From a virus: a stretch of 45,774 nucleotides of DNA. The stretch lies in the IMG/VR virus record IMGVR_UViG_3300020141_001298, positions 1-45,774 of that record; one strand, given 5' to 3'. Below, piece after piece: positions 22,990 to 32,003 of the stretch (position 1 is its first letter; each line of letters opens with the position of its first letter). The notes under the pieces were generated by a model that worked only from the letters and a program-made list of their open reading frames with translations, searched no databases and was not told the origin of the DNA. The translations under genes and the position numbers were made by a program.

Positions 22990-23502
22990 TTAAGGAGACT
23001 CGATGACAAAGGGAACAATTAACAAGCCAGTAATCGTGAAGCACTCTGTCAAGTCTTCGCGGATTGCTACTGCACCTCTATCGACCGCCAGCACAGTGCG
23101 TGTACTTAAGATTACATTGCGGGCAGAAAACTCAAAAACGCTGATTTTTGTGCGCACCACGAGGGTGACAGGTTGGATTGCGGGGATGTTGGGGAACGTG
23201 GTAACTACTTCGATGATGCTGCGGATAGCAAAAACTTCATTTATGATTTCGCGCCACGGGGGAATTAAAGTTTCTGCAACGTATTCTTCTGCTGGTACTG
23301 CTGGGGTGTCGATCGGTAAGTCTTCGCACCAGAAGGAAGAGGGTGGGTTTATGGGGTCGAAGTCGTCGTCAACGTCAACGCTGTCGGCTGGTGCCGGGTA
23401 CTCGTTGCTGACTAGGGGTGGGGCGGGCGGAGCTACCGTGATCCCTGGCTGGGTCGGAAACCAGAAGGGGCCGCTGTCGGGGATTGGGCATACTGTTGTC
23501 AT
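22990..23502 (-). CDS. Hypothetical tail-tip protein with Pro-rich start
   Basis: The 170-residue protein has a Pro-rich N-terminal third (WFPTQPGITVAPPAPPLVSN) and a long acidic stretch (SVDVDDDFDPINPPSS), then a beta-rich C-terminal half (VTLVVRTKISVFEFSARNVI). The start overlaps the stop of the hub-like gene by four bases. It may be a linker or cap at the tail tip. No family is recognised and the assignment rests on context. Confidence 0.7.
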   Translation of the reverse strand: MTTVCPIPDSGPFWFPTQPGITVAPPAPPLVSNEYPAPADSVDVDDDFDPINPPSSFWCEDLPIDTPAVPAEEYVAETLIPPWREIINEVFAIRSIIEVVTTFPNIPAIQPVTLVVRTKISVFEFSARNVILSTRTVLAVDRGAVAIREDLTECFTITGLLIVPFVIESP

Positions 23503-25460
23503 GGTTGGATTCCTATTCCGCCCCAGAACAGGGCATCGGTATTACAGATGATGCCGGTGCTGTCGAAGGTCCAGCTAATACCGTTGCAGCGGTACGCACC
23601 AACGAGATTACCCGCGCCTGCTATGGAGAGGCCGTCTAGCGGATTAGGTGGGATGTCGACAGGTGACAGCTGAATACTAAAACCGTTGCGGTGCCCGAAA
23701 GCTAGTTTGTGTTGTGCTCTTCCATAATTGCGGGCTTTTACTTCCGCATCGGAGCGAGTAACCCTGTATCCGGTTGCCGAGCCCAAAGCGCGGGAAACTC
23801 GATCATCAGGAGCAGAGGGCAGGCTGTAGTCCGTTACGTTTTCTGCTGATTCTGTTCCGTAAATAAACTCCACTTTTGACACAGAGGTTTCTTCCAGCTT
23901 TGTGGTGTCTAAGTTTTTTCGCTCCTCTGCACTGGGACGACGTTGTACGCCGTAAAGACGGTCCACGCGGGTAGATACTGTGCTACCCATGTTTACTAAG
24001 GCAGAGGCGTTTGCTGTTGTTATAGAGGCCCCTGCAATGTCTGTTACGTCAAAGGCTTGGGCTGCTGCACCTTGATTGCCTTCTGGGCTGTCAACTGCAG
24101 CCATAACTGTACTTGTTGTTGTTTTGGTTATTCCCGAAGCTGAGTCTTTTTCGTAAATAACGTTTACGGTGCTAGTTACTATATTTGGAAATTTTGACGG
24201 TTCGTAAGTGCGGAGTTCAAAGGTGTTTTCACCTGTTTGAACTTCCCATCCGTAAGCCTCAAAACCTACACGTCCTGCTACTGCTATTTCTGATTCATAC
24301 ACAGTCTTAACTTCTTGTACTTTTTCGTTGTCACGTTCGGGATCAAACACAAGCTCATCAGCTCCGAACTTAAGGCGACACTGGCCAGGTCCAGGTGGCT
24401 CTGCCGGTTCGCTTAATAAGTGAGCAGGGAATCTATACAGGTGTGTTTCTAGCTCAAGGCTGTAGATATCCCAAAGAACACCGTCAGCTTCGTCCGTAAA
24501 CCCGTTTTCGAGTCTCCACTTGATATAGCTAGGGTTGGCACTTGCAATGTGCTGTCTTCTTTGGGTGGTTCTAGACACAACTCGGTCAAAGCTGTCATAG
24601 ATAGTAGAGGTTTCAACAACAGGTAAAAAAGTTCTTACGTACGAAGGACCTGTGCGAGGGATGATTGTGCGTCTTTCCGGGGGACCTGTTGTGACGTCTA
24701 GCTCCCAGTTTCGCTTTTGCTGCTCTTCCTCTGTTGGTTCTTCTGGAGGAACTATAAAACGCTTTGTGCTGTAAGACACTGAAACAGCATCACCAGGAAC
24801 TTCTCCAGAATTGACGGGAGATAAATCTATAATTTTGCTTCCTGCTATATTTGCGTAGGTAGGGTTTAAGTTGTTAATGTTTAATACAATAAGTGTTTCG
24901 GAAGCAGTAAGGTAACCTACTTTAGACTCTGCTTGCAGTAACTCACTTAGTACGTTAACGTAACCAGAAGAAATGTCAAATTTTTCTTTTGCGTAATAAT
25001 TAGTAAGACCTAAATTTCCGTGCGGTATTTGTAATTTAGTTAAACATTCCTTGGCTACGTACTCTGCTGATATAGAGATTACAGCGTTATCAAAATAAGT
25101 ACATTCTAAAGTGCTGTTGCTTAAATCGTCCCAGGTGTAGACGTAGCGATCTTCGTTGGTTGCACCTGTTAGGTTTTCTAGCCACGTGAGGCGGCAGCCG
25201 AGCTGAAGTGTGGTTTGACGGCGGAAGGGGTCAGCAAAACAGCTGAGAACTCGTAAGGCGCGAGGAAACCGGACTGCTTTTCCATCTTTGTAGTAGGCCA
25301 GACGGATTGGCGTTCCAGGCGGGTAGTTGTAGAGGTCTTTGAGGACGACGTCTCCGCGGGTGCGAATGAGGCCGGTGCCTTGGGCGTGGTCGTCGCTCCA
25401 GCCGCCGCTGATGACCTCGCCGAGGTCACACATGATCCTGGCGCGGATGTCGACTGTCAT
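23499..25460 (-). CDS. Tail hub-like/baseplate protein
   Basis: This 653-residue protein is the largest after tape measure and collagen-like fibre. The N-terminal part (VLKDLYNYPPGTPIRLAYY, then LRVLSCFADPFRRQTTLQLG) looks like the hub domain that forms a ring on the tail tube, and the arrangement directly after a distal-tail-like protein fits a hub (gp27-like) protein. Codons before about 25150 (residue 103) are GC-rich and those after are AT-rich. Evidence for the hub call is structural resemblance and order, not a decisive motif. Confidence 0.68.
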   Translation of the reverse strand: MTVDIRARIMCDLGEVISGGWSDDHAQGTGLIRTRGDVVLKDLYNYPPGTPIRLAYYKDGKAVRFPRALRVLSCFADPFRRQTTLQLGCRLTWLENLTGATNEDRYVYTWDDLSNSTLECTYFDNAVISISAEYVAKECLTKLQIPHGNLGLTNYYAKEKFDISSGYVNVLSELLQAESKVGYLTASETLIVLNINNLNPTYANIAGSKIIDLSPVNSGEVPGDAVSVSYSTKRFIVPPEEPTEEEQQKRNWELDVTTGPPERRTIIPRTGPSYVRTFLPVVETSTIYDSFDRVVSRTTQRRQHIASANPSYIKWRLENGFTDEADGVLWDIYSLELETHLYRFPAHLLSEPAEPPGPGQCRLKFGADELVFDPERDNEKVQEVKTVYESEIAVAGRVGFEAYGWEVQTGENTFELRTYEPSKFPNIVTSTVNVIYEKDSASGITKTTTSTVMAAVDSPEGNQGAAAQAFDVTDIAGASITTANASALVNMGSTVSTRVDRLYGVQRRPSAEERKNLDTTKLEETSVSKVEFIYGTESAENVTDYSLPSAPDDRVSRALGSATGYRVTRSDAEVKARNYGRAQHKLAFGHRNGFSIQLSPVDIPPNPLDGLSIAGAGNLVGAYRCNGISWTFDSTGIICNTDALFWGGIGIQP

Positions 25461-26206
25461 CAGATTTGTAGGAGCCGCAGGCTCACTGTATAGCGGGTGG
25501 TTTTGACGCCGAGGTCGATGATGGCTTCGGCGGTGGCGGTGGGGGGAGTGACCGGGTAGTACGTGCCAGCGGCGGGGGTGGTTTGGACGATGGCTTCAAA
25601 GTAGGAAAGGAGGGCGGTGTAGCCGGCGGAGGAGCAGGTGCCTTCGATGTCTCGGATGCGGGAGGCGGTGAGGGGGCCGCTGATGTAGTGGTTGCCGGCG
25701 GCGGTGAGGGCGACTTGGGGATTGTTTTCGTAGGTCTCCATCGGCTTCAGGAGGGTGATGACGGTGCTGCCGATGGTGACCGTGCCAAGGTCGGGGAGGA
25801 GGGCTTCGGAGCGCTGTTTGTTTTTCTCTTCTTGGTAGAGGAGGACTTCGAGGGCTTGGATGGCATCGACGACTTCGGCGTCGACGCTGATGTAGGGGCC
25901 GGTTTGCTCGCCGCTGGGGGCGGCAATAAACCAGCAGGCGACACTGGTCCAGGTGATGCCGTTGGCGTTGACGGTGAGGGGGACCGTGGTGCCGATGACG
26001 CCGCTGGCGAGGGAGTCCTCGTCTTCTTTGCGGTCACCTTGCCAGGCGTTGTAGACCTGGAGCAGATCTTGCCACTCGGAGGGGGTGCAGAGGCCGGCGA
26101 TGCGCCACTTGCGGGCGCTGAGACCTGCCTGCACGTCGGTCTCGGCGTAGCCGAAGGGCTGGGCCGTCAGCGTGCCAAACGAGAAGTCGCCGAGTGTGAG
26201 GGTCAT
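25460..26206 (-). CDS. Distal-tail-like protein
   Basis: The 248-residue protein lies directly after the tape measure gene, where the distal tail (Dit) protein is usually found. It starts MTLTLGDFSFGTLTAQPFGY and contains ARKWRIAGLCTPSEWQDLLQ, typical of phages whose Dit-type proteins act on a tail-tube ring. Both ends share one base with adjoining genes. The call is by order and general pattern, with no catalytic motif expected. Confidence 0.68.
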   Translation of the reverse strand: MTLTLGDFSFGTLTAQPFGYAETDVQAGLSARKWRIAGLCTPSEWQDLLQVYNAWQGDRKEDEDSLASGVIGTTVPLTVNANGITWTSVACWFIAAPSGEQTGPYISVDAEVVDAIQALEVLLYQEEKNKQRSEALLPDLGTVTIGSTVITLLKPMETYENNPQVALTAAGNHYISGPLTASRIRDIEGTCSSAGYTALLSYFEAIVQTTPAAGTYYPVTPPTATAEAIIDLGVKTTRYTVSLRLLQI

Positions 26207-29200
26207 TAGCTCAGGCTGTTGATTGAGTTGATTGTCTTGGAGCCGTCGGCGTTGTTGACCACATTAAGCGAGACGGTCCAGTTCTTCGCTACGAGAGCGG
26301 TTGTGGCTTCGGTTAGGCCGGGGATGGTGGAGACGAGGCTTTCGAATTGGGTGCTTAGGCGGGTGTTGATTTTGATTAGGGCAAGGTTGCCTTGGTCGAT
26401 GGCTTTGGTGAGTTGGGTTTCTTGGCGAGTGAAGTCGACGAAAGCTTGCTTTTCTTGGATGATTTGTTCGCTGGTGCCGGTGATGCGCGGGGTAAAGCCG
26501 CGTTCTTGGGTGGCGGCAACAAAATCGCGTTGAAGCTGGTTTAGGGTTTCGCGCTGTTCGCCGGGGGAGAGGAAGCGGAGGTTGCTCAGTTTGAGGTTTT
26601 GGAGGCTTTGGGTGGCGCTGATTATGTTGGCGCGGACGGATTCGCCGGCTTCTTTGAGTGCTAAAGCGCCTTCGACAAAGCGTTGGCGGGTTTCGAGGGC
26701 GGCGGTGCGTTGTTGGTCGACGAGGCGGGCGGCTTCTTCGTCGCGGCCGCCTACGCGGGCTTGGTCGATCTGAAAGCCAATCTGAGCCTCCTTGCGGCGG
26801 GCAGCATCAATGGTGTCGCTGATCTGCTGGATCGTTCCAAGGGTGTCGCGGTACTGGCCCTGCTCCGTCCCAAGCAGTTGGAGCGTGTTACCGATGCTGC
26901 GGCTGATTTGTTCGCGGGTTTGGAACTCCTTAAATGTAGCTAAAGCAATGCTGTCTTGAGCACGCTGTATTTTATCTAAGCCTTCTATGTTAGCAATTTC
27001 TCTGGTATTGATGGCAGCGTTTACGCCTGCTTCGGCTGCTCGTATTTCTTTAGGATCAGCACCCGGTGTGCGCCTTAGTTTATTTAGCTGCCCTTGTGCC
27101 TCATCCGCTGCAACAATCGCTTTTTTTATTTTAAGTTGCTCTTCTAGTATTGTGCGTTGATCTCCGTAAGCACCTTGTAGTTGTTTAGCTTCGGCTAAAC
27201 CTTTTACTGACTGTGTTTGTGCTGCGGCGGCAGCAGCAAGCAGGGCGTCTCTTCTTAGTTCAATAGCTAGCCGTAACTGTTTTTTCTGTTCGCCAGCTTT
27301 AGCTATATCTTCGACCGCACCAGGTCCAAAAGCACCGCTAAAAGGGTTAGCTAGATTTCTATCTAACTCTTGTTCAATTTTACTTAACTCTTGCTGCTCT
27401 TGAATTTGTAACGCATTAAATTGCGCTTGAACAGAAAGTTGTTGGGCAAGATTTTCTTTGCCCTGACTGGTGGCTGTTAAAATTTGTTTTTCTAATCCTA
27501 ATTGCCGCTGTTTAGCCTCGGCTATTCTAAGTTCAAAACCAAGAACCTCTGATGATTGTGCTACAGCTAAGTCTGCGTTAGAGGAAGTAGCACCCGCAAA
27601 TCCAATACCGGCCATGCTAACGCCACTACCGATCAGACCTGCGGCTACAGGAGCACTAGCGCCGCCGGTTACAATAAGTGAGGATATACCGCCTGCAGCT
27701 AAGCCGACACCTGCAAGTATTCCTCCGACATTGCGGCCTATTGAGTTTGCTGCTTTTTCTTGTGATTTAATAGAAGCTGTTATGGGGTCTTGTGTTGCTG
27801 CCTCTTTTGTTGTTCTTAGTACGCCGGTAAGAAACGTTAGAAATCCTGTGGCAGGGCCGGATACAATAGCTCCTAAGACATCTTGAGTATCGGATAATGC
27901 GCGGTTGAATTGATCTTGGGCTATGACAGCTCCTTGAGCTTGGATTGGGTCAATAGTGCGGGATGCTTCAGTGCGTATCAGTTCGGCGGCTGCTGTGGTT
28001 TGCCCTGTTTCTTGGAGAGCTTTGACTAAGGACTCTTGTGCTTTTGAAGCTAAAGTAGCTTTTTCTACAAAAGCGTCAAAATTTGCTAGTGGATCTTCGA
28101 GTGCTTTAGCTAAATCCCCAAAACGTTGGTTGAGTAGATCAATTTGGCTGCCTACCAGCGTACCAACGAGAGAAGCTCCAAAACCAAAAGGCCCTCCGCC
28201 CGCAACACCGCCAAGAAGACCCCCTATAGACGCGCCCCCTCCTTGCCCAAACATCAGCGGAAACGCGCCCCCGATTAAGCCGGAGCTTATGCGTCCTTGT
28301 ATATCTTGTGCGCGTTGTTTTTTCTCGGCTGATGCTACTCGTTCAGTGGCTTTAGCTGCTCTTTCGCGCTGCGCGGTTAATTTGCGCTCTGCTGCGCCGG
28401 CTTTTTCTAATGCAATGGGAGAACCAGGAAAAGCTGCGCCCCCGCGAACAGGAGTAGCGTTCAGTGCCCCAATACGCAAACCTTCTTGAAGCTGTTCACG
28501 TTGTCTTTGTGCTAATAGCCTGCGCTGTTCAGCTGCTTGCTTTTCTTGTTGACGAGCTTCTGCTTGAACTGCAGCGGGAGAACCAGGAATGGGTCCTGTC
28601 GGTGTTCGTCCGGTTACAGGTTGTGCATTAAGACGGCCAAGGCGCTTACCTTCTGTTACTTGCTTTTCAATAGCAGTATTTTGATCCCGAATAACTTTTA
28701 ATTTTTCCCGCTCTTTGCGCAGGGTAAAGTTAAGAGAGTCTGCTATTTGGTTAAAAGTGCCGAACTGGCGGCGGGATTGGGCGGTAGTCGCTTCTCCTAG
28801 CTGGGCCCGTAACTTGGTAGTGTTAACACCCGCTATTTCAAGGCTGCGTATCTGTTGCTCCAGCCTAAATCGCTTTTTTTGTGCGTCAGTTAAAGCGGTT
28901 ATTGATTCTGCACCACCTTTTTGTGTTGCTGTACCTGTAGCTGCTTTCTCTGCTGCTGCTTGGCGTTTTAGTTGTGCCGTTTGAAGTTCGCTGACGCGAA
29001 GCCTGCCTTCTTCAATTTTTAGGGTGTTGGATAGTTGTGAAGTTACCTGCCTTACAGTGCCGAAATTACGTTGACTATTTGCGGTAATAGCTTGAGATAG
29101 CCGCGCACGAGCTTGGCTAATGTCAACACCTTTTGCTTCAAGTACATTTATTCTATTTTGTACTCCGATTATACGTTGATTAGCTCTTTCAACTGCATCG

Positions 29201-29388
29201 GTGGATTCTCTCGCACCACCCTTGGTTGTTACCCGTGTACTGGGGGGTGTTCGTCTGGTGCGGCTGGTGCCGGTGGTGGCGGTGCCGAGTTCTTGCTCGA
29301 CTTGTTGCTTGGCTTTGGCGAGGGCTTCCTTGAGGCCTGATGTGTCCAGCTCTAGGCGGAGTACAGCTGTGCCGAGTTCGTCTGCCAC
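26206..29388 (-). CDS. Tape measure protein
   Basis: At 1060 residues this is the longest gene and sets tail length. It has long Gln/Ala/Arg-rich coiled-coil regions (residues about 60-360 and 620-980) and two Gly/Ala-rich hydrophobic regions (around 375-420 and 548-605), which are typical of tape measure proteins. It starts with GTG 29388 (product MADELGTAVLRLELDTSGLK). Codon use changes sharply: residues 1-53 and 819-1060 are GC-rich, while the middle (about 29230-26930) is AT-rich and lacks the CGTNCCAG word. At about 1.5 angstrom per residue, a tail of roughly 160 nm would be expected. Confidence 0.92.
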   Translation of the reverse strand: MADELGTAVLRLELDTSGLKEALAKAKQQVEQELGTATTGTSRTRRTPPSTRVTTKGGARESTDAVERANQRIIGVQNRINVLEAKGVDISQARARLSQAITANSQRNFGTVRQVTSQLSNTLKIEEGRLRVSELQTAQLKRQAAAEKAATGTATQKGGAESITALTDAQKKRFRLEQQIRSLEIAGVNTTKLRAQLGEATTAQSRRQFGTFNQIADSLNFTLRKEREKLKVIRDQNTAIEKQVTEGKRLGRLNAQPVTGRTPTGPIPGSPAAVQAEARQQEKQAAEQRRLLAQRQREQLQEGLRIGALNATPVRGGAAFPGSPIALEKAGAAERKLTAQRERAAKATERVASAEKKQRAQDIQGRISSGLIGGAFPLMFGQGGGASIGGLLGGVAGGGPFGFGASLVGTLVGSQIDLLNQRFGDLAKALEDPLANFDAFVEKATLASKAQESLVKALQETGQTTAAAELIRTEASRTIDPIQAQGAVIAQDQFNRALSDTQDVLGAIVSGPATGFLTFLTGVLRTTKEAATQDPITASIKSQEKAANSIGRNVGGILAGVGLAAGGISSLIVTGGASAPVAAGLIGSGVSMAGIGFAGATSSNADLAVAQSSEVLGFELRIAEAKQRQLGLEKQILTATSQGKENLAQQLSVQAQFNALQIQEQQELSKIEQELDRNLANPFSGAFGPGAVEDIAKAGEQKKQLRLAIELRRDALLAAAAAAQTQSVKGLAEAKQLQGAYGDQRTILEEQLKIKKAIVAADEAQGQLNKLRRTPGADPKEIRAAEAGVNAAINTREIANIEGLDKIQRAQDSIALATFKEFQTREQISRSIGNTLQLLGTEQGQYRDTLGTIQQISDTIDAARRKEAQIGFQIDQARVGGRDEEAARLVDQQRTAALETRQRFVEGALALKEAGESVRANIISATQSLQNLKLSNLRFLSPGEQRETLNQLQRDFVAATQERGFTPRITGTSEQIIQEKQAFVDFTRQETQLTKAIDQGNLALIKINTRLSTQFESLVSTIPGLTEATTALVAKNWTVSLNVVNNADGSKTINSINSLS

Positions 29389-29453
29389 TGCTGTGCGGTG
29401 CCCTTATACCCGAGGTTGCCGGCGGAAACCTTGGGTAAAGGGGTGTAGGCAAA

Positions 29454-29846
29454 ATGGCATCGGCTCTGTCCTCGGTGATGAACGCCACGGTTACGTTCCA
29501 GGTGGCGAAGACGGGGACCTATACGGATCCGGCTACGGGGAACGTGTTGCCGGCTACGAGGGATGTGACGGTGAAGCTGTTTTTGAAGGCCCAGTCGATG
29601 GGGGTGCGGCTGTTTCCGGGGGTGGATGTGACGGACACCGTGTACGAGGGCTACGCGGTCGATCCAGTGGCTTTTGATGCGGGGGTGGTGATTGGCACCA
29701 CGGGCACACTGACGTTTGCTGCTGAGGCTCCTGCGGCCTGTGAGGTGCTAGAGCTGCGTATGAATTATGGGTCAAGTGGGCTTATTGGGTCCATTCTGGC
29801 CAGCACGCTGGGACAGAAGGTGCGGTTGGTGGTGAGAAAGTTCTGA
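29454..29846 (+). CDS. Head-tail or tail-terminator-type protein, inverted
   Basis: The 130-residue protein (start MASALSSVMNATVTFQVAKT) is beta-rich and shares one base with the next gene. The + strand is unexpected because all flanking virion genes are on the - strand. By position between tape measure and tail tube, it may be a head-closure or tail-terminator protein. A CGTTCCAG word lies at 29494. No decisive family motif is seen. Confidence 0.7.
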   Translation: MASALSSVMNATVTFQVAKTGTYTDPATGNVLPATRDVTVKLFLKAQSMGVRLFPGVDVTDTVYEGYAVDPVAFDAGVVIGTTGTLTFAAEAPAACEVLELRMNYGSSGLIGSILASTLGQKVRLVVRKF

Positions 29847-30286
29847 TGACACGCATCCGTGCCACGGTTACGTGGGATCTGGCGAAGTTAGAGAAGCGGG
29901 TGGATCAGATACTGGAGAATTTTGGGCCGTTGATTTCGTTCCAGCTGCAGGAGGAGATTAGTAAGGATCAGTTTGTGTACACGAATGATGAGGGGGATGA
30001 GGTGGTGACGAGGCGGGAGAACCGGCAGGTGGTGGGGAGTCCGCGGGACATTGTGGATACGGGCCAGCTGTTGAATTCGCAGAGCACTCCGGAGGTGGGC
30101 GGCGGGATGCTGACGATTCGGTGGACAGCGCCGTATTCGCTGGCGGTGTTGAGGGGTGGTTATACGGTCCAGTCGCAGAGGGGGAATTACACGGCGAAGG
30201 AAAGGGATTGGATTACGCCGGCGTTGAGGGAGCAGCCTTTTAAGCCGTATGTGTTGAGGCAGTGGCGGCAGTTGTCGGGCCAGTAA
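29846..30286 (+). CDS. HK97 gp10-like head-tail joining protein, inverted
   Basis: The 146-residue protein has a helical N-terminus (WDLAKLEKRVDQILENFG) and then VGSPRDIVDTGQLLNSQ, LTIRWTAPYSLAVLRGGY and ERDWITPALRE, the pattern of the HK97 gp10-like/tail-component family that completes the head-tail joint. It ends at a TAA overlapped by a terminator serving the opposite strand. The gene pair 29454-30286 has its own ribosome sites and must have a + strand promoter. Confidence 0.8.
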   Translation: MTRIRATVTWDLAKLEKRVDQILENFGPLISFQLQEEISKDQFVYTNDEGDEVVTRRENRQVVGSPRDIVDTGQLLNSQSTPEVGGGMLTIRWTAPYSLAVLRGGYTVQSQRGNYTAKERDWITPALREQPFKPYVLRQWRQLSGQ

Positions 30287-30306
30287 AAAGCCCCAGGTGG
30301 GGGCTG
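30284..30306 (-). terminator. Intrinsic terminator after tail tube gene
   Basis: Read on the - strand, AGCCCC and GGGGCT form a 6-bp GC-rich stem around CACCT, followed by five T. It ends - strand transcription just after the tail tube gene, before the inverted + strand pair. The T-run overlaps the stop codon of the + strand gene. Confidence 0.8.
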
Positions 30307-30347
30307 GGGCAGGTCTCCTCTTGGTTGTTCGTTGAGCGGGTTAGCGC

Positions 30348-30833
30348 TCAGCTGCCGGGGGCTTGGGCGTTCCAGTCGTAGGCGCCGTAGCCGATGAGGT
30401 CGAAGCTGACTTTAGCGATGTTGCCGGCGACGATGTCCTCGGAGAAGGAGCCGACTTGGGCGAGGCCGGCGTGGTACTCGGGGTCGTCGCCGGAGCCGTC
30501 AGTGACGGGGGTTTCGCGGTACCAAGTGACGAGGGTGCCGGAGGTGGCTTCGAGGGCGGCCTGTTTGAGGGTTTGGTAGCCGGCGTCGGTGACGTCCAGG
30601 TTCATCGAGCAGGGGATGGTGTACGACTGGCCCGTGATCAGGTTGGCCTGGAAGCCGAATTCGGAGTCGTAGTCAAGGACAGCGGTGCTGTCGCTGGTGG
30701 CCTGGATGCCAGCGTTGTCCAGAGACAGGACGCGGGTCATCCCGGCGTCGCTGGTTGGGATTGTGCTGGAGGATGTTCCCAGCTCCACGTACAGCTTGTA
30801 GTTAAAAGCTGCGAAAAAAGCACCAGTTGCCAT
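30348..30833 (-). CDS. Major tail tube protein
   Basis: This 161-residue protein begins MATGAFFAAFNYKLYVELGT and is beta-rich, with FGFQANLITGQSYTIPCSMN and a C-terminal strand KVSFDLIGYGAYDW. Size and composition match TP901-1-like tail tube proteins, which stack as hexamers around the tape measure. A terminator follows it at 30284-30306. The gene is preceded by a sigma-like gene, which is unusual. Confidence 0.78.
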   Translation of the reverse strand: MATGAFFAAFNYKLYVELGTSSSTIPTSDAGMTRVLSLDNAGIQATSDSTAVLDYDSEFGFQANLITGQSYTIPCSMNLDVTDAGYQTLKQAALEATSGTLVTWYRETPVTDGSGDDPEYHAGLAQVGSFSEDIVAGNIAKVSFDLIGYGAYDWNAQAPGS

Positions 30834-30847
30834 GACAAGGAGGAGAC

Positions 30848-31411
30848 CTATAGACCTAGGTTGCCGGGGGTGGCATTTTCCTCGGCTTCGAGGACGTCCC
30901 AGGGGGTGGGGCGGGGGCAGACGTGGAGTTCGAAGCCGCGGATTTCGTGGTCTGTGGGGCTGGTAGCTACGAGTGCTTCTTTGAGTTTGGTGTCGGTGAT
31001 GTTGAGTTCGGTCATGATGCTGGCCATGGTGTCGCCGCGCTTAATCATGTAGCGGGCGCGTTGGCCGATGCTGCGGATCGTTCCAGGGGCTTTGATGAGC
31101 CAGTTGTGGTCGCGGATGAAGTGGCGGATTTCGCCTTCGCAGAAGACGGTGAGGAGGGTGGAGAAGGTGCCTTTGGCAGGGTCCCAGGCGCGGCAGGTTT
31201 TGATGAAGGCGATGTCGATACAACTGAAGAGGTCTTCGTTGGCGACGTAGCGGTATTTGCGGCACATTTTGCGGCCCATCAGTTTGATAAGGCCTTGGTG
31301 CTGGCGGTACAAATTTCCCACGCGCTTTTGTTCGTCGCGTGTAAGCGGGGTGGCTAAGTAGCCGGTTTTTGGTCGTGCGGCTGTTGCCATGTACCACAGG
31401 ATAGGGCACAT
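30848..31411 (-). CDS. Divergent sigma-70-like factor in the virion block
   Basis: The 187-residue product contains a recognisable sigma region 2: LYRQHQGLIKLMGRKMCRKY, then DLFSCIDIAFIKTCRAWDP, FSTLLTVFCEGEIRHFIRDH and APGTIR, matching the DLxQxGxxGLxxAxxxFDxxxGxxFSTYAxxxIRxxIxxxIR layout of SigB/SigF-type factors. A short region 3/4-like part follows (MASIMTELNITDTKLKEAL). The usual aromatic residues of the -10 melting region are reduced. Start is uncertain: ATG 31411 or ATG 31390. It lies between tail tube and head-tail connector genes, so it may act as a late sigma factor or anti-host factor. Confidence 0.8.
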   Translation of the reverse strand: MCPILWYMATAARPKTGYLATPLTRDEQKRVGNLYRQHQGLIKLMGRKMCRKYRYVANEDLFSCIDIAFIKTCRAWDPAKGTFSTLLTVFCEGEIRHFIRDHNWLIKAPGTIRSIGQRARYMIKRGDTMASIMTELNITDTKLKEALVATSPTDHEIRGFELHVCPRPTPWDVLEAEENATPGNLGL

Positions 31412-31430
31412 GGTTTAAGGGGGGTTGGTG

Positions 31431-32003
31431 TTAGCTGCGTACCACGCCGACGAGGAGGCCGGAACCGCCGGTGCCGAAGGTGCTGAGGGTGCCGTAGAGG
31501 ACGGTGCTCAGGCTGGGGGCGCGGGTGACGAGGGCGCTGTAGTTGCTGGTGCGGTTGGAGGGGAGGCCTTCGGTGCGCCACTCGATTTCGAGGACGTCGA
31601 GCTTGGCGCGTTTGAGGTCGGAGTTGGGGATGCCGGGGATGAGGTTGCCGGCGGTGGCGGCGTCCGCGCCAGCCTCGGCTTCGTAGAGGAGGGCGAGGGC
31701 GAGGTCGAAGGTGGCTTGTTTGACTTCGCGGGGGATTTCGTCGTCGGGGATTTCGCGGCCGTTGATGTTGGCGTCGGTGCGGGGCCAAGCCAGGGCTTGG
31801 GTTGTGGTGGTGCGGGTGCCGACCCAGGGCAGATTGTTGAGTTGGGAGGTGGAGCTGACGAGGGCGCGAATTTTGTCGTCGCCGGTTGCCATGATCCAGC
31901 CTTCGTTGTTGAAGTCGTAGCCGGCGATGTCGTCACCTTCAGCGACTGTCAGGAAGCTGTTGGAGTTGACGCCGCCTACGGTGGCGTCGATTGTGATTGT
32001 CAT
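31431..32003 (-). CDS. Head-tail connector (DnaT-like family)
   Basis: The 190-residue protein has NSFLTVAEGDD near its N-terminus, then DDKIRALVSSTSQLNNLPWVG and TQALAWPRTDANINGREIP, the signature of the phage DnaT-like/head-tail connector family. This protein forms the ring below the portal. Its position between capsid and tail genes is the expected one. The name DnaT comes from an older annotation and does not imply ssDNA binding here. Confidence 0.85.
   Translation of the reverse strand: MTITIDATVGGVNSNSFLTVAEGDDIAGYDFNNEGWIMATGDDKIRALVSSTSQLNNLPWVGTRTTTTQALAWPRTDANINGREIPDDEIPREVKQATFDLALALLYEAEAGADAATAGNLIPGIPNSDLKRAKLDVLEIEWRTEGLPSNRTSNYSALVTRAPSLSTVLYGTLSTFGTGGSGLLVGVVRS

Noticed and set aside
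29403-29408. TATAAG on the - strand as the tape measure promoter
   Set aside because: It lies only 14 bases from the GTG start and has no -35 at a usual distance, so it is too weak to list as a promoter.
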